DNA of 52,718 nucleotides from the NCBI GenBank assembly GCA_021785655.1, contig JAJYET010000013.1:1-52718 (forward strand), read 5' to 3'. The position numbers and the translations under genes are program-made. The stretch comes from a bacterium. Lineage in GTDB: Bacteria > Chloroflexota > Dormibacteria > Aeolococcales > Bog-877. Positions 1-7,252 of this stretch are shown here, in pieces. Below the pieces are notes generated by a model, which was given only the letters and a program-made list of their open reading frames with translations, did not search any database and had not been told where the DNA came from. The stretch's first letter is position 1, and the number at the start of each line of letters is the position of its first letter.

Positions 1-92
1 AACCAGCGCAGGGCGGTCCGGGGGTGAACACCCTGGGTTCGAGCCCATTCGCTCAGCTTCATCGGGCCCCATGATACACCTGTACGCCGCCT

Positions 93-234
93 AGTGTCTT
101 ATCCGGCTCAGCAGTTCCCAACCCCGAGTTTAGGTGGCGCCGGCCCCATCCCCGGGGAACCACAGCCCGCCATCGGTGCCAACATGGGGAGCGGCGAAAC
201 AACCCGGCTGCCGCGAGCGTTGGAGCGGTGAGGG
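93..234 (+). promoter_or_regulatory. Leader of the RodA-PBP2 fusion; weak c-di-AMP riboswitch candidate
   Basis: This gene-free leader precedes the wall-synthase fusion. A TANNNT box (TAGTGT, 93-98) could be the -10. Downstream, GGGGAACCAC near 159-168, ATGGGGAGCGGCGAAA near 184-199 and CCCGGCTGCCGCG near 203-215 loosely recall the conserved blocks of ydaO-type (cyclic di-AMP) riboswitches, which often control wall genes in GC-rich bacteria. The other conserved blocks and the paired stems could not be confirmed by eye, so this is a suggestion only. The rest of 1-234 shows no gene. Confidence 0.2.
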
Positions 235-3200
235 GTGGGGGAAGGCTCACCCCTGCCCACCCCGGACGCTCCCCAAGCAGCCCCGTACCGGATGCCTTCC
301 ATGCCCCGTCGCCGCCACCGTCTCATGAGCCGCTCCCGCCGGGGCCCTCGGGTCCCCGTGCCGAGGCTCGGCCCGGCGATCGCCCAGGCGGCTCCGGCCA
401 TCGACCCCGTGATGATGGTGGCGATCGGGGTGCTCGCCGCCCTCGGGGTGATGAACCTGGTCGCGGTGGGGGACTCCGCCCTCGCCCTCCACCAGAGCGT
501 CGCGGTGGTCCTCGGGCTCCTGGTGATGCTCTGGGCCTGGCGCACCCCCGGCCGCTGGTGGCCCTGGCTCGGGAGGCTGGCCTACGCCGGCGCGGTCCTC
601 CTGCTCCTGGGCGTGGCCGCCCACGGGGTCGAGGCGTACGGTGCCAAGCGATGGCTGGACATCGGGTCCTTCGTCCTCCAGCCGTCGGAGCTGGCGGAGC
701 TGGGGCTGGCCCTGGTGCTCGCCGAGGTGATGTCGCGGCGGGACTGGCGCGAGCGCACCCGGGTGGGGATGGCTCTACTGCTCACGGTGATCCCCGTGGG
801 CCTGACCCTGCTCGAGCCCGACCTCAGCACCTCGGCCCTCCTGGTCCTGATCGCCGTCGCCGCGCTGGTGCTGGGCCGGGTGCGCTGGCGGGTGATCGGG
901 GGGCTTGGAGCTCTGGGGTTGGTCCTGCTCCCGGTGGGCCTGCACCTCCTGCGGCCCTATCAGCTGGCCCGGCTGCACAGCTTCCTTGCCGGGGCGGGCG
1001 GGTCAGGCGGGGGCTTCACCCTCGAACAGGCCCACATCGCCATCGCCTCCGGCGGGCTCCTGGGCATCGGCCACTCCACGATCGCCCAGCTGCTGGCGTC
1101 CTACCTCCCGGCCCGGGAGACCGACCTCGCCTTCGCCAGCCTGATCGAGCAGTACGGGCTGGTGGCCGGGGCCCTGGCCCTCGTCGCGGCGGCGCTGCTC
1201 ACCTGGCGCCTGGCGTCGGCGGCGGCGTCCGCCCGGACCCCCCAGGTGGCCCTCATGGCGGGGATCATGGCGGTCCTGGTCGGCGGAGAGGTGCTGCTCT
1301 CGGGGGGAGGCAACCTGGGCCTCCTGCCGCTGGCCGGGGTGCCGATCCCCTTCCTGGCTTACGGCGGCACCGTGACGGTGGCTCACCTGGCGGCCTTCGG
1401 GGTGATCCTCGGCGGGCGGGTCGACACCGAGCGCCGCCGGCTCTGGCGGCTGCCCCCTCGACTCCGCCAGCGCCCCCGGCTGGCGAGGACCCTGGCGGCC
1501 TGCCTGGCGGCCTGCCTCCTGCTGCTTGGAGGAGTCGCCTATCACTTCCAGCAGGCCGATGGGAGCCAGGCCCGGCAGGCGGCCCTCATCGAGATGACCA
1601 GGTGGATCCCCATAACTCCCGAGAGGGGGCTGATCGAAGACCGCCACGGCACCGTGCTGGCCGCTGACCCGGCCGCCGACCAGGTGGTGGCGGTGCCCCA
1701 GCTGGTGCCCCAGGACCGCTGGCCCCAGCTGGCGGCCCTTCTGGGGCAGTCGCTCCCCCAGCTGCGGCGGGAGATGGCGGAGCCCACCCAGGGAGGCTGG
1801 GTGGTGACCCTGGCCGCCCAGCTCCCCACGGTTCGCTCGGTGGTGCTCCAGGCCGCCTCCGTTCCCGGGGTGATCGTCGAGCCGGCTCCGGGGAGGGTTT
1901 ACCCCTACGGCGCCGAGCTGGGCCCCGTCCTCGGCTATACCGGGGTGGAGACCCCCCAGCAGGTCAAGCAGCTGGGCCTCCTCCCGTACGGCGCCCAGCT
2001 CGGGCAGGCGGGGCTGGAGGCCCAGTACGACTCCGTCCTGCGGGGGACGTACGGGTGGCAGGGGATCCTGGTCAACTCCCAGGGGGTCCCCGTCGGCTGG
2101 GGCCGGACCATCCCGCCGGTGAACGGCAGAACGCTGGTCACCTCGCTGGACCTGCCGCTACAGGAGCTGGCGACGCAGCTCCTGCAGAAGGCCATCTCCG
2201 GCGCCTACCCCGGCTCCCAGCGGGGGGACCAGGGGGCGGTGGTGATCCTCGATCCGCAGAACGGCCAGGTGCTGGCGATGGCCAGCTGGCCGGCCTACAA
2301 CGACCAGATCTTCGAGGCGCCCCGGGATTCCGCCGCCATCCAGCAGCTCCTCAGCGCGCCCGGGAGCCCGCTCTTGGAGCACGCCACTCAGACGGCGATG
2401 CCCCCGGGCTCCAACTTCAAGCTGGTGGTCTCCTCCGCTGATGTATATCACGGGGCCATCCCCCCCTCCGAGGTGATCCCCACCGGCTACACCTTCACCT
2501 ACGACGGGCACACCTTCGACAACTGGGAGTCCCTCCCCCCCCAGGACCTGCCGCAGGCCATCGCCTGGTCCAACGACGTCTACTTCTACAAGCTGGCGGT
2601 CGCCCTGGGGGCCCAGAACCTCATCAGCACCGCGCAGACCATGGGGGTCGGCCAGCGCACCGGCATCGACCTTCCCGGGGAGAGCCCGGGATACCTCGGA
2701 ACCCCCAGCTCGGTCTCCAGCCTGGGCGAGACCTGGTATCCCGGCTCCACGGTGATCCTGGGGATCGGGCAGGGCTATGTGACCGCCACCCCCATCCAGG
2801 ACGCGGTCTGGACGGCTGAGGTGGGGACCGGATCCAAGATCACCCCGCGGCTGGGCATGGCTCTCGAGACCGACTCCTCCCTCACCCCGCTCCGGGCCCC
2901 GGCGCCCCGGCCCCTGCCCTGGGCCTCGGAGCTGGGGCCGGTGCGCCAGGGCCTCCGGCTGGCGGTCACCCAGGGGACCGCCGACATGCTCGCCCCCCTG
3001 AACGTGGACGCCGGGGGAAAGACCGGGACCGCCCAGGACCCCACCGCCCCCAACGGCGGCCCCGACGCGTGGTTCACCGCCATGGCCCCGATGTCCTCCC
3101 CGCAGGTGGTGGCGAGCATGCTGGTGCGGGGAGGCGGGCAGGGCTACTACACCGACCAGCCCGCGGTCGCCCAGCTGCTGAGGTACTACTTCGCGAACCA

Positions 3201-3354
3201 GGCGGCGATCACCTCCACCACCCCCGGCCCCATCGCCAGCCCCCAGCCCGCCTCCCCGCCGGCCCCGCCCGCTCCGCGGGGGCACCCGGCGCTGGCGGTG
3301 GCCCCGGCGGCCGCACAGGCGGCCCGGCTGTGGGCGGCCACCGGCCATCTGTGA
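235..3354 (+). CDS. RodA-PBP2 fusion: SEDS glycosyltransferase joined to class B transpeptidase
   Basis: One 1039-residue chain carries both halves of an elongation-type wall synthase. Residues about 40-400 form a multi-span SEDS (RodA/FtsW) domain with the GAKRWLDIGSF...QPSE loop and the conserved ETDLAF motif (Asp297), the presumed polymerase aspartate. A further membrane segment near 415-435 resembles the usual N-terminal anchor of a class B PBP. It is followed by a dimerisation region and a transpeptidase with S726-N-F-K729 (SxxK), S779-N-D (SxD, as in PBP2) and K929-T-G. The C-terminus is a Pro/Ala-rich tail. The GTG at 235 has GGAG nine bases upstream; ATGs at 292 and 301 are alternatives. 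RodA and PBP2 normally are separate partner proteins; the fusion fixes them 1:1. It converges on mreB, fitting a role in cell elongation. Confidence 0.93.
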   Translation: MGEGSPLPTPDAPQAAPYRMPSMPRRRHRLMSRSRRGPRVPVPRLGPAIAQAAPAIDPVMMVAIGVLAALGVMNLVAVGDSALALHQSVAVVLGLLVMLWAWRTPGRWWPWLGRLAYAGAVLLLLGVAAHGVEAYGAKRWLDIGSFVLQPSELAELGLALVLAEVMSRRDWRERTRVGMALLLTVIPVGLTLLEPDLSTSALLVLIAVAALVLGRVRWRVIGGLGALGLVLLPVGLHLLRPYQLARLHSFLAGAGGSGGGFTLEQAHIAIASGGLLGIGHSTIAQLLASYLPARETDLAFASLIEQYGLVAGALALVAAALLTWRLASAAASARTPQVALMAGIMAVLVGGEVLLSGGGNLGLLPLAGVPIPFLAYGGTVTVAHLAAFGVILGGRVDTERRRLWRLPPRLRQRPRLARTLAACLAACLLLLGGVAYHFQQADGSQARQAALIEMTRWIPITPERGLIEDRHGTVLAADPAADQVVAVPQLVPQDRWPQLAALLGQSLPQLRREMAEPTQGGWVVTLAAQLPTVRSVVLQAASVPGVIVEPAPGRVYPYGAELGPVLGYTGVETPQQVKQLGLLPYGAQLGQAGLEAQYDSVLRGTYGWQGILVNSQGVPVGWGRTIPPVNGRTLVTSLDLPLQELATQLLQKAISGAYPGSQRGDQGAVVILDPQNGQVLAMASWPAYNDQIFEAPRDSAAIQQLLSAPGSPLLEHATQTAMPPGSNFKLVVSSADVYHGAIPPSEVIPTGYTFTYDGHTFDNWESLPPQDLPQAIAWSNDVYFYKLAVALGAQNLISTAQTMGVGQRTGIDLPGESPGYLGTPSSVSSLGETWYPGSTVILGIGQGYVTATPIQDAVWTAEVGTGSKITPRLGMALETDSSLTPLRAPAPRPLPWASELGPVRQGLRLAVTQGTADMLAPLNVDAGGKTGTAQDPTAPNGGPDAWFTAMAPMSSPQVVASMLVRGGGQGYYTDQPAVAQLLRYYFANQAAITSTTPGPIASPQPASPPAPPAPRGHPALAVAPAAAQAARLWAATGHL

Positions 3355-3364
3355 CCCAGGGGCG

Positions 3365-4390
3365 TCAGGCCTGGGGCGGGGCCCCCTTGAAGGCGGCCAG
3401 CAAGCGGGGGCTGGAGAGCGCCTTCGCCGCCCCCTCCGCAACGCAGGTCAGCGGCCGCTCCGCCAAGGTCACGGAGAAGCCCAGGGCGTCCTCCAGATGG
3501 CCCTGGAACCCCTCCAGCAGTGAGCCCCCGCCAAAGGCCAGCACCCCTCCCTGCATGATGTCGCCCACGGCCTGCGGCGGCAGGCGGTCCAGGACCTCCG
3601 CCAGCGCCTCCACGATCCCGTCCACGGTGGGGCGGATGGCCAGCGCCGCCTCGTCCGGGTCCAGGGTCTGCATTCTCGGCTTTCCGGTGAACACGTCGCG
3701 GCCCTCGACCACGATCGGGTTGGGTGCCGAGTCCACCTTGCGCAGCCGGATCTTGATGTCCTCGGCGGTGAGCTCCCCGACGATCAGGTGGTGCTCCTGG
3801 CGGAGGTACTGGTTGAGGGCGGCGGTCATCTCGTCGCCCGCCACCCGGCAGGAGCTGGAGGCCAGGATCCCCCCGAAGCAGATGGCGGTCACCTCGGCGG
3901 TCCCTCCACCCACGTCCACCACCATGTGCGCCCGCGCCTCCAGCGGGTCGATGCCGCAGCCTATCGCTCCCGCCACCGGCTCGGGGATGAGGTCGGCGTG
4001 TCCGATCCCCGCCTCCTCCAGCGCCTCCACCAGCGCCTGCCTCTCCAACCCGGTCGCGCCAGCGGGGACCCCGCAGATCGCCCGGGGGCGGAATCGCTCC
4101 CAGGGGCGGCGGGTGACCTGGTGGATCACCACGTTGATGAACCCCTTGGCGGACTGCAGGTCGGTGACTACGCCGTCCCGGATCGGCCGCACCGTGGCCA
4201 TCCCCACCGGAGTCCGGCCGGTGAGCTCGCGGGCCTGCCGACCGACCAGGATGGGGCGGCGGTTGCCGTCCGCCCCCAGGGACACCAGCATCACTGAGGG
4301 CTCGTTGAGCAGGATGGTCCCATCGCGGCGGCAGACCACCGTGTTGGCGGTCCCCAGGTCGATGCCCAACTCTGCCGACAGCAAGCTCAT
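3365..4390 (-). CDS. mreB: MreB-like actin-family rod-shape protein
   Basis: A 341-residue actin-fold ATPase that polymerises under the membrane and guides wall synthesis. Visible motifs are phosphate-1 (GIDLGTANTVV) at the N-terminus, the PEPVAGAIG connecting motif with the catalytic-type Glu, phosphate-2 (VVDVGGGTAEV) and the adenosine motif (AFGGGSLLEG). Length matches MreB (about 335-350). ATG at 4390 is chosen because the family starts a few residues before the phosphate-1 strand; a GTG three codons upstream is possible. It converges on the RodA-PBP2 fusion with only 10 bases between stops, leaving no room for a conventional terminator. The usual mreC and mreD are not adjacent. The glycine-rich motifs are intact, so it is probably active. 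Confidence 0.93.
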   Translation of the reverse strand: MSLLSAELGIDLGTANTVVCRRDGTILLNEPSVMLVSLGADGNRRPILVGRQARELTGRTPVGMATVRPIRDGVVTDLQSAKGFINVVIHQVTRRPWERFRPRAICGVPAGATGLERQALVEALEEAGIGHADLIPEPVAGAIGCGIDPLEARAHMVVDVGGGTAEVTAICFGGILASSSCRVAGDEMTAALNQYLRQEHHLIVGELTAEDIKIRLRKVDSAPNPIVVEGRDVFTGKPRMQTLDPDEAALAIRPTVDGIVEALAEVLDRLPPQAVGDIMQGGVLAFGGGSLLEGFQGHLEDALGFSVTLAERPLTCVAEGAAKALSSPRLLAAFKGAPPQA

Positions 4391-4462
4391 CTCCGTCACC
4401 CGCCAACCAGACCCTGGCCGCGCCCCGACCCTAAGCCTACCCCGCACCCACCAGCAGCAACG

Positions 4463-5926
4463 ATGCCTGAACTGATCCCGTTTCGGGGCGGGGCGACGAT
4501 CCCGCTCCCCGATCGCACGGAGGAGCCGGCCCCTCGCGTGTTGAAGGTGGGGGGGAGGAGCTGCGAGCTGCGCCACCGCCGCCTGGGCTCCCCCCGGGAG
4601 GCGCGGGAGCTGGTCGAGCGGCTCCGGGTGGCGGCGCGCGCCCCCACCGCCTTCACCCTTCCCCCGGAAGCCGCCGCGGCGGAGGGAGGGGAGGTGATCT
4701 GCGCCTTCCAGGCCCGGCGGGGAGCGGATCTGCGCACCGTCCTCCGGTTGGTCCCGCTCACCCTGGAGCAGGCGGCCCTACTCGGCGACGGGCTGCTGGC
4801 CGCGCTGGCCGCCCTCCACCGCCGGGGGCTGGCCCAGGAGCGCCTTGATGCGGAGCGGTTGCTCCTCGGCCCGGACGGCCGCCTGCGGGTGGCCGAGCCC
4901 GGACTTTGGGCCTCGCTCGACGCCCACCCGCCGGGCCGCGACCTGGAGCGGGCGGCGCGGCTCCTCGAGAAGGTCCTGGGGTCGGTCACGGGGGCCGCCC
5001 GGGGGGACGGAGCGGCACTCGCCCAGCTGCACTCGGTGGTGCGAGCACTGGGGGCCGCCGGGGGGGAGGCGGCCGCCGGACCCGCCATCGCCGCCTGGCG
5101 TTTGGCCACGCCACTCGATCCCCGCCAGCGCCACCGGGTGCGCAGCCAGCTCGGTGCCCTGGGCGCCAGGCTGCCACAGGCCCTCCCGGCGGCCTCGCGC
5201 CGGCCGGAGCCGGCCGCGGCCGGGGGGGAGGCGAACCCTCCCGCCGCCGCGCCCCTTCCCGCGGACCCGGGGGCGCGGCCCCTCGCCCCCGTCCCGGCCG
5301 CACCGCCCCGGGCCGCCCCCCCGACGCCCGCCGCCCCGGGCGACGGCGTGCTGGCGGTGATGGGGAGGACCCGCGCCCTGGCCGCGATGGGAGCGGCGGC
5401 GGTTCTGGTCTCGGCGGGGGTTCTGGCGGCGGAGTTGGCGGGCCACCCGGCCTCCCCGCCCCGCACCCCTCATGCGAGGGTGACCACCTCGGCGCCCGCG
5501 GTTTCCCCCCCGCCTCCGGCCAGCCCGTCTCCCACGGCGACACCCCCTCCCACCAACGCCCCTGCTGGGGAGATCCCCCTACTCGGCCCGCCGTCCGCCC
5601 CCCCGGTCCAGCAGGTCGCGCTGACCGCTTCGTGCCCTCCGGGAGGTGGCGCTTGCCAGTTCAACGTCACCGCCCAGCTGGGTTCCCACCCCGCCGACTC
5701 GGTGCGCTGGGAGTTGGACGAGGTCAACCGTTGCACGGGAGCCGTGGCCACCGTCGCCCGAGGGGCGGTGAGCGCCCCCGCCTTCTACACCTACGTCGAG
5801 GCCCAGCCCACGGTCGAGGTCCCGGCCGGGGGTGCGGTGGCGATGATCGCTCTGGCCGGGGCGGGCGGGCTGGCGGCATCGCCCCCCCTGAGCTTGGGAC
5901 CGGCGCCGGCCAGCTGCCCGGGCTGA
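4463..5926 (+). CDS. Membrane-anchored Ser/Thr pseudokinase with extracellular domain
   Basis: 487 residues. The first 200 or so follow a Ser/Thr protein kinase in outline: ALAALHRRG leads into what should be HRDxKPxN, but the loop reads Q125-E-R with LDAERLLL following. The DFG position reads E145-P-G. The N-lobe shows no glycine-rich loop or clear VAxK lysine. Catalysis is therefore unlikely and a scaffold or signal-sensing role is inferred. A Pro/Ala-rich linker leads to one membrane segment near 300-325, then a Pro/Ser/Thr-rich stalk and an external domain of about 115 residues with cysteines. Pseudokinases tied to wall synthesis are known (mycobacterial MviN). Divergence from mreB by about 70 bases and the flanking wall genes suggest this one reports on or organises the elongation machinery. 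Confidence 0.7.
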   Translation: MPELIPFRGGATIPLPDRTEEPAPRVLKVGGRSCELRHRRLGSPREARELVERLRVAARAPTAFTLPPEAAAAEGGEVICAFQARRGADLRTVLRLVPLTLEQAALLGDGLLAALAALHRRGLAQERLDAERLLLGPDGRLRVAEPGLWASLDAHPPGRDLERAARLLEKVLGSVTGAARGDGAALAQLHSVVRALGAAGGEAAAGPAIAAWRLATPLDPRQRHRVRSQLGALGARLPQALPAASRRPEPAAAGGEANPPAAAPLPADPGARPLAPVPAAPPRAAPPTPAAPGDGVLAVMGRTRALAAMGAAAVLVSAGVLAAELAGHPASPPRTPHARVTTSAPAVSPPPPASPSPTATPPPTNAPAGEIPLLGPPSAPPVQQVALTASCPPGGGACQFNVTAQLGSHPADSVRWELDEVNRCTGAVATVARGAVSAPAFYTYVEAQPTVEVPAGGAVAMIALAGAGGLAASPPLSLGPAPASCPG

Positions 5927-6008
5927 CCCGCGACCGGCCGTCACAGACCGGAATCGGCCCTGCTACGAAGGGCTCGGATCTCCAGCCCCACGGTCAGAAT
6001 CTGGGCCC

Positions 6009-7196
6009 GTGGAAGGGAAACCCAGGATCTGGAGGTCGCTGGCTGCCCTGCTGGCGGCTGCGGCGATGGCGGTTCTGGCGCTCTCAGCTGCCCCGGGCAG
6101 CGGGGCGCGGGCGGCCACCCCCGCCTCCTCCCGGGTCACCACGCTCAAGACGATGGTCGCCCAGGCCCGGGCCCAGGAGCAAACCCTGCTGGCCGAGGTG
6201 CAGACGCTGCGGGGGCGCCTGGCCCGGGAAGGGACTGAGATCGGACGGGCTCGGTCCCAACTGGCGGCCCTCGTCGCCGCCGAGTACACCGGCAGCCCGG
6301 GGGGAATCCTCGCCGTCATCGGCAGCTCCTCCCTCAACAGCGCCCTGGACTCCCAGATCGCCCTCTCCCGCCTCACCCAGGGCGAGCAGGCGGCGATCGC
6401 CCGGCTTCGGGTGGAGATGCGCCTGCAGCAGGCCGACGAGGCAAGCCTGATCGCCCGCCAGGCCGAGGCCCGGGTGACCGCGGCCCGGCTCATGGCGGAG
6501 GAGATCGCCGCCGCCTACCTGGCGGCCAACCCCCCGGCGCCGCCGGCCGCCGCCCAGCCCAGCCGCCAGCCCTCGGCGCCGGCCACGGTGGCGCCCCGGC
6601 CGAGCGCTCCGGCAACGCCGACCCCACCGCCCGCGCCGACCCCCACCCAGCCTCCGGCTCCGACCCCCACCCCGGCGCCCAACCCCGCCCCGGCCTCCGG
6701 GCCCTTCTCGACGACCACCAACCTGACCCTGCCCAGCGGGATCACCCTCCGGCAGATCCAGGAGTTTCTCCAGGGCTCACCGCTGGAGGCGGACTCGAGC
6801 TACTTCCTCCAGGCCGAGGCCACCAACCACGTGTCGGCCATCTACCTGGTCGCGGACGCGGTTCTGGAGACCGGGTTCGGCACCTCGCAGCTGTACCTGC
6901 AGAAGCACAACCTCTTCGGCTTCGAGGCCTATGACGCCAACCCCTTCGGCGACGGGGCCACCTTCCCGTCGGACCAGGCCTGCATCTCCTTCGTCTCCTG
7001 GTACGTCTCGGTCTACTACCTCACCCCGCCCGGCTCCCAGGTCCCCAACTACCCCGGGCAGCCGGGGACCGTGGCCACCGGGAGGTACTACAACGGACCC
7101 ACCCCTGCCGGGATGAACGTCGACTACGCCTCCGACCCCCTCTGGGCCAGCAAGATCGCCGCGATCGGAGACCAGCTCCAGCAGATGCCGACCTGA
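6009..7196 (+). CDS. Secreted glucosaminidase with N-terminal coiled coil
   Basis: 395 residues. An N-terminal signal segment (about 10-35) is followed by an Ala/Gln-rich coiled coil (about 40-170) like that of PcsB-type wall hydrolases, then a long Pro/Thr/Ala linker. The C-terminal domain of about 165 residues resembles the GH73/LytG family, which cleaves the GlcNAc-beta-1,4-MurNAc bond; VLETGFGTSQLYLQKHNLFG holds the likely catalytic Glu and the conserved NLFG segment. It presumably acts on peptidoglycan outside the membrane. The GTG at 6009 places the signal peptide directly at the N-terminus. CAGAAT at 5995-6000 could be a -10. It follows the pseudokinase gene in the same direction. Confidence 0.8.
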   Translation: MEGKPRIWRSLAALLAAAAMAVLALSAAPGSGARAATPASSRVTTLKTMVAQARAQEQTLLAEVQTLRGRLAREGTEIGRARSQLAALVAAEYTGSPGGILAVIGSSSLNSALDSQIALSRLTQGEQAAIARLRVEMRLQQADEASLIARQAEARVTAARLMAEEIAAAYLAANPPAPPAAAQPSRQPSAPATVAPRPSAPATPTPPPAPTPTQPPAPTPTPAPNPAPASGPFSTTTNLTLPSGITLRQIQEFLQGSPLEADSSYFLQAEATNHVSAIYLVADAVLETGFGTSQLYLQKHNLFGFEAYDANPFGDGATFPSDQACISFVSWYVSVYYLTPPGSQVPNYPGQPGTVATGRYYNGPTPAGMNVDYASDPLWASKIAAIGDQLQQMPT

Positions 7197-7207
7197 GGGA
7201 GGGCCGC

Positions 7208-7219
7208 CGGAAGCTTCCG
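7208..7219. promoter_or_regulatory. Perfect 12-bp palindrome upstream of the GH15 gene
   Basis: CGGAAGCTTCCG is a perfect inverted repeat with no loop. It lies 21 bases before the presumed -10 box of the downstream glucoamylase-like gene and just after the stop of the glucosaminidase gene. The position, overlapping where the -35 region would be, suits a repressor operator. A chance palindrome or part of a terminator cannot be excluded. Confidence 0.3.
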
Positions 7220-7240
7220 CGCCGGCCCCCTGGGCACCGA

Positions 7241-7246
7241 TACCCT
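7241..7246 (+). promoter_or_regulatory. -10 box for a leaderless GH15 transcript
   Basis: TACCCT fits TANNNT and ends six bases before the GTG start at 7253, so transcription would begin at or next to the start codon. No Shine-Dalgarno sequence is present. The same arrangement recurs at several other genes here. Confidence 0.5.
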
Positions 7247-7252
7247 CAGCGG

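Noticed and set aside
34-47. TGGGTTCGAGCCCA, resembling a tRNA T-arm at the start of the window
   Set aside because: With a standard seven-base T-loop only two pairs form before a G-A mismatch. No CCA, acceptor stem or anticodon arm follows, and the 5' part is outside the window. Not called as an RNA gene.
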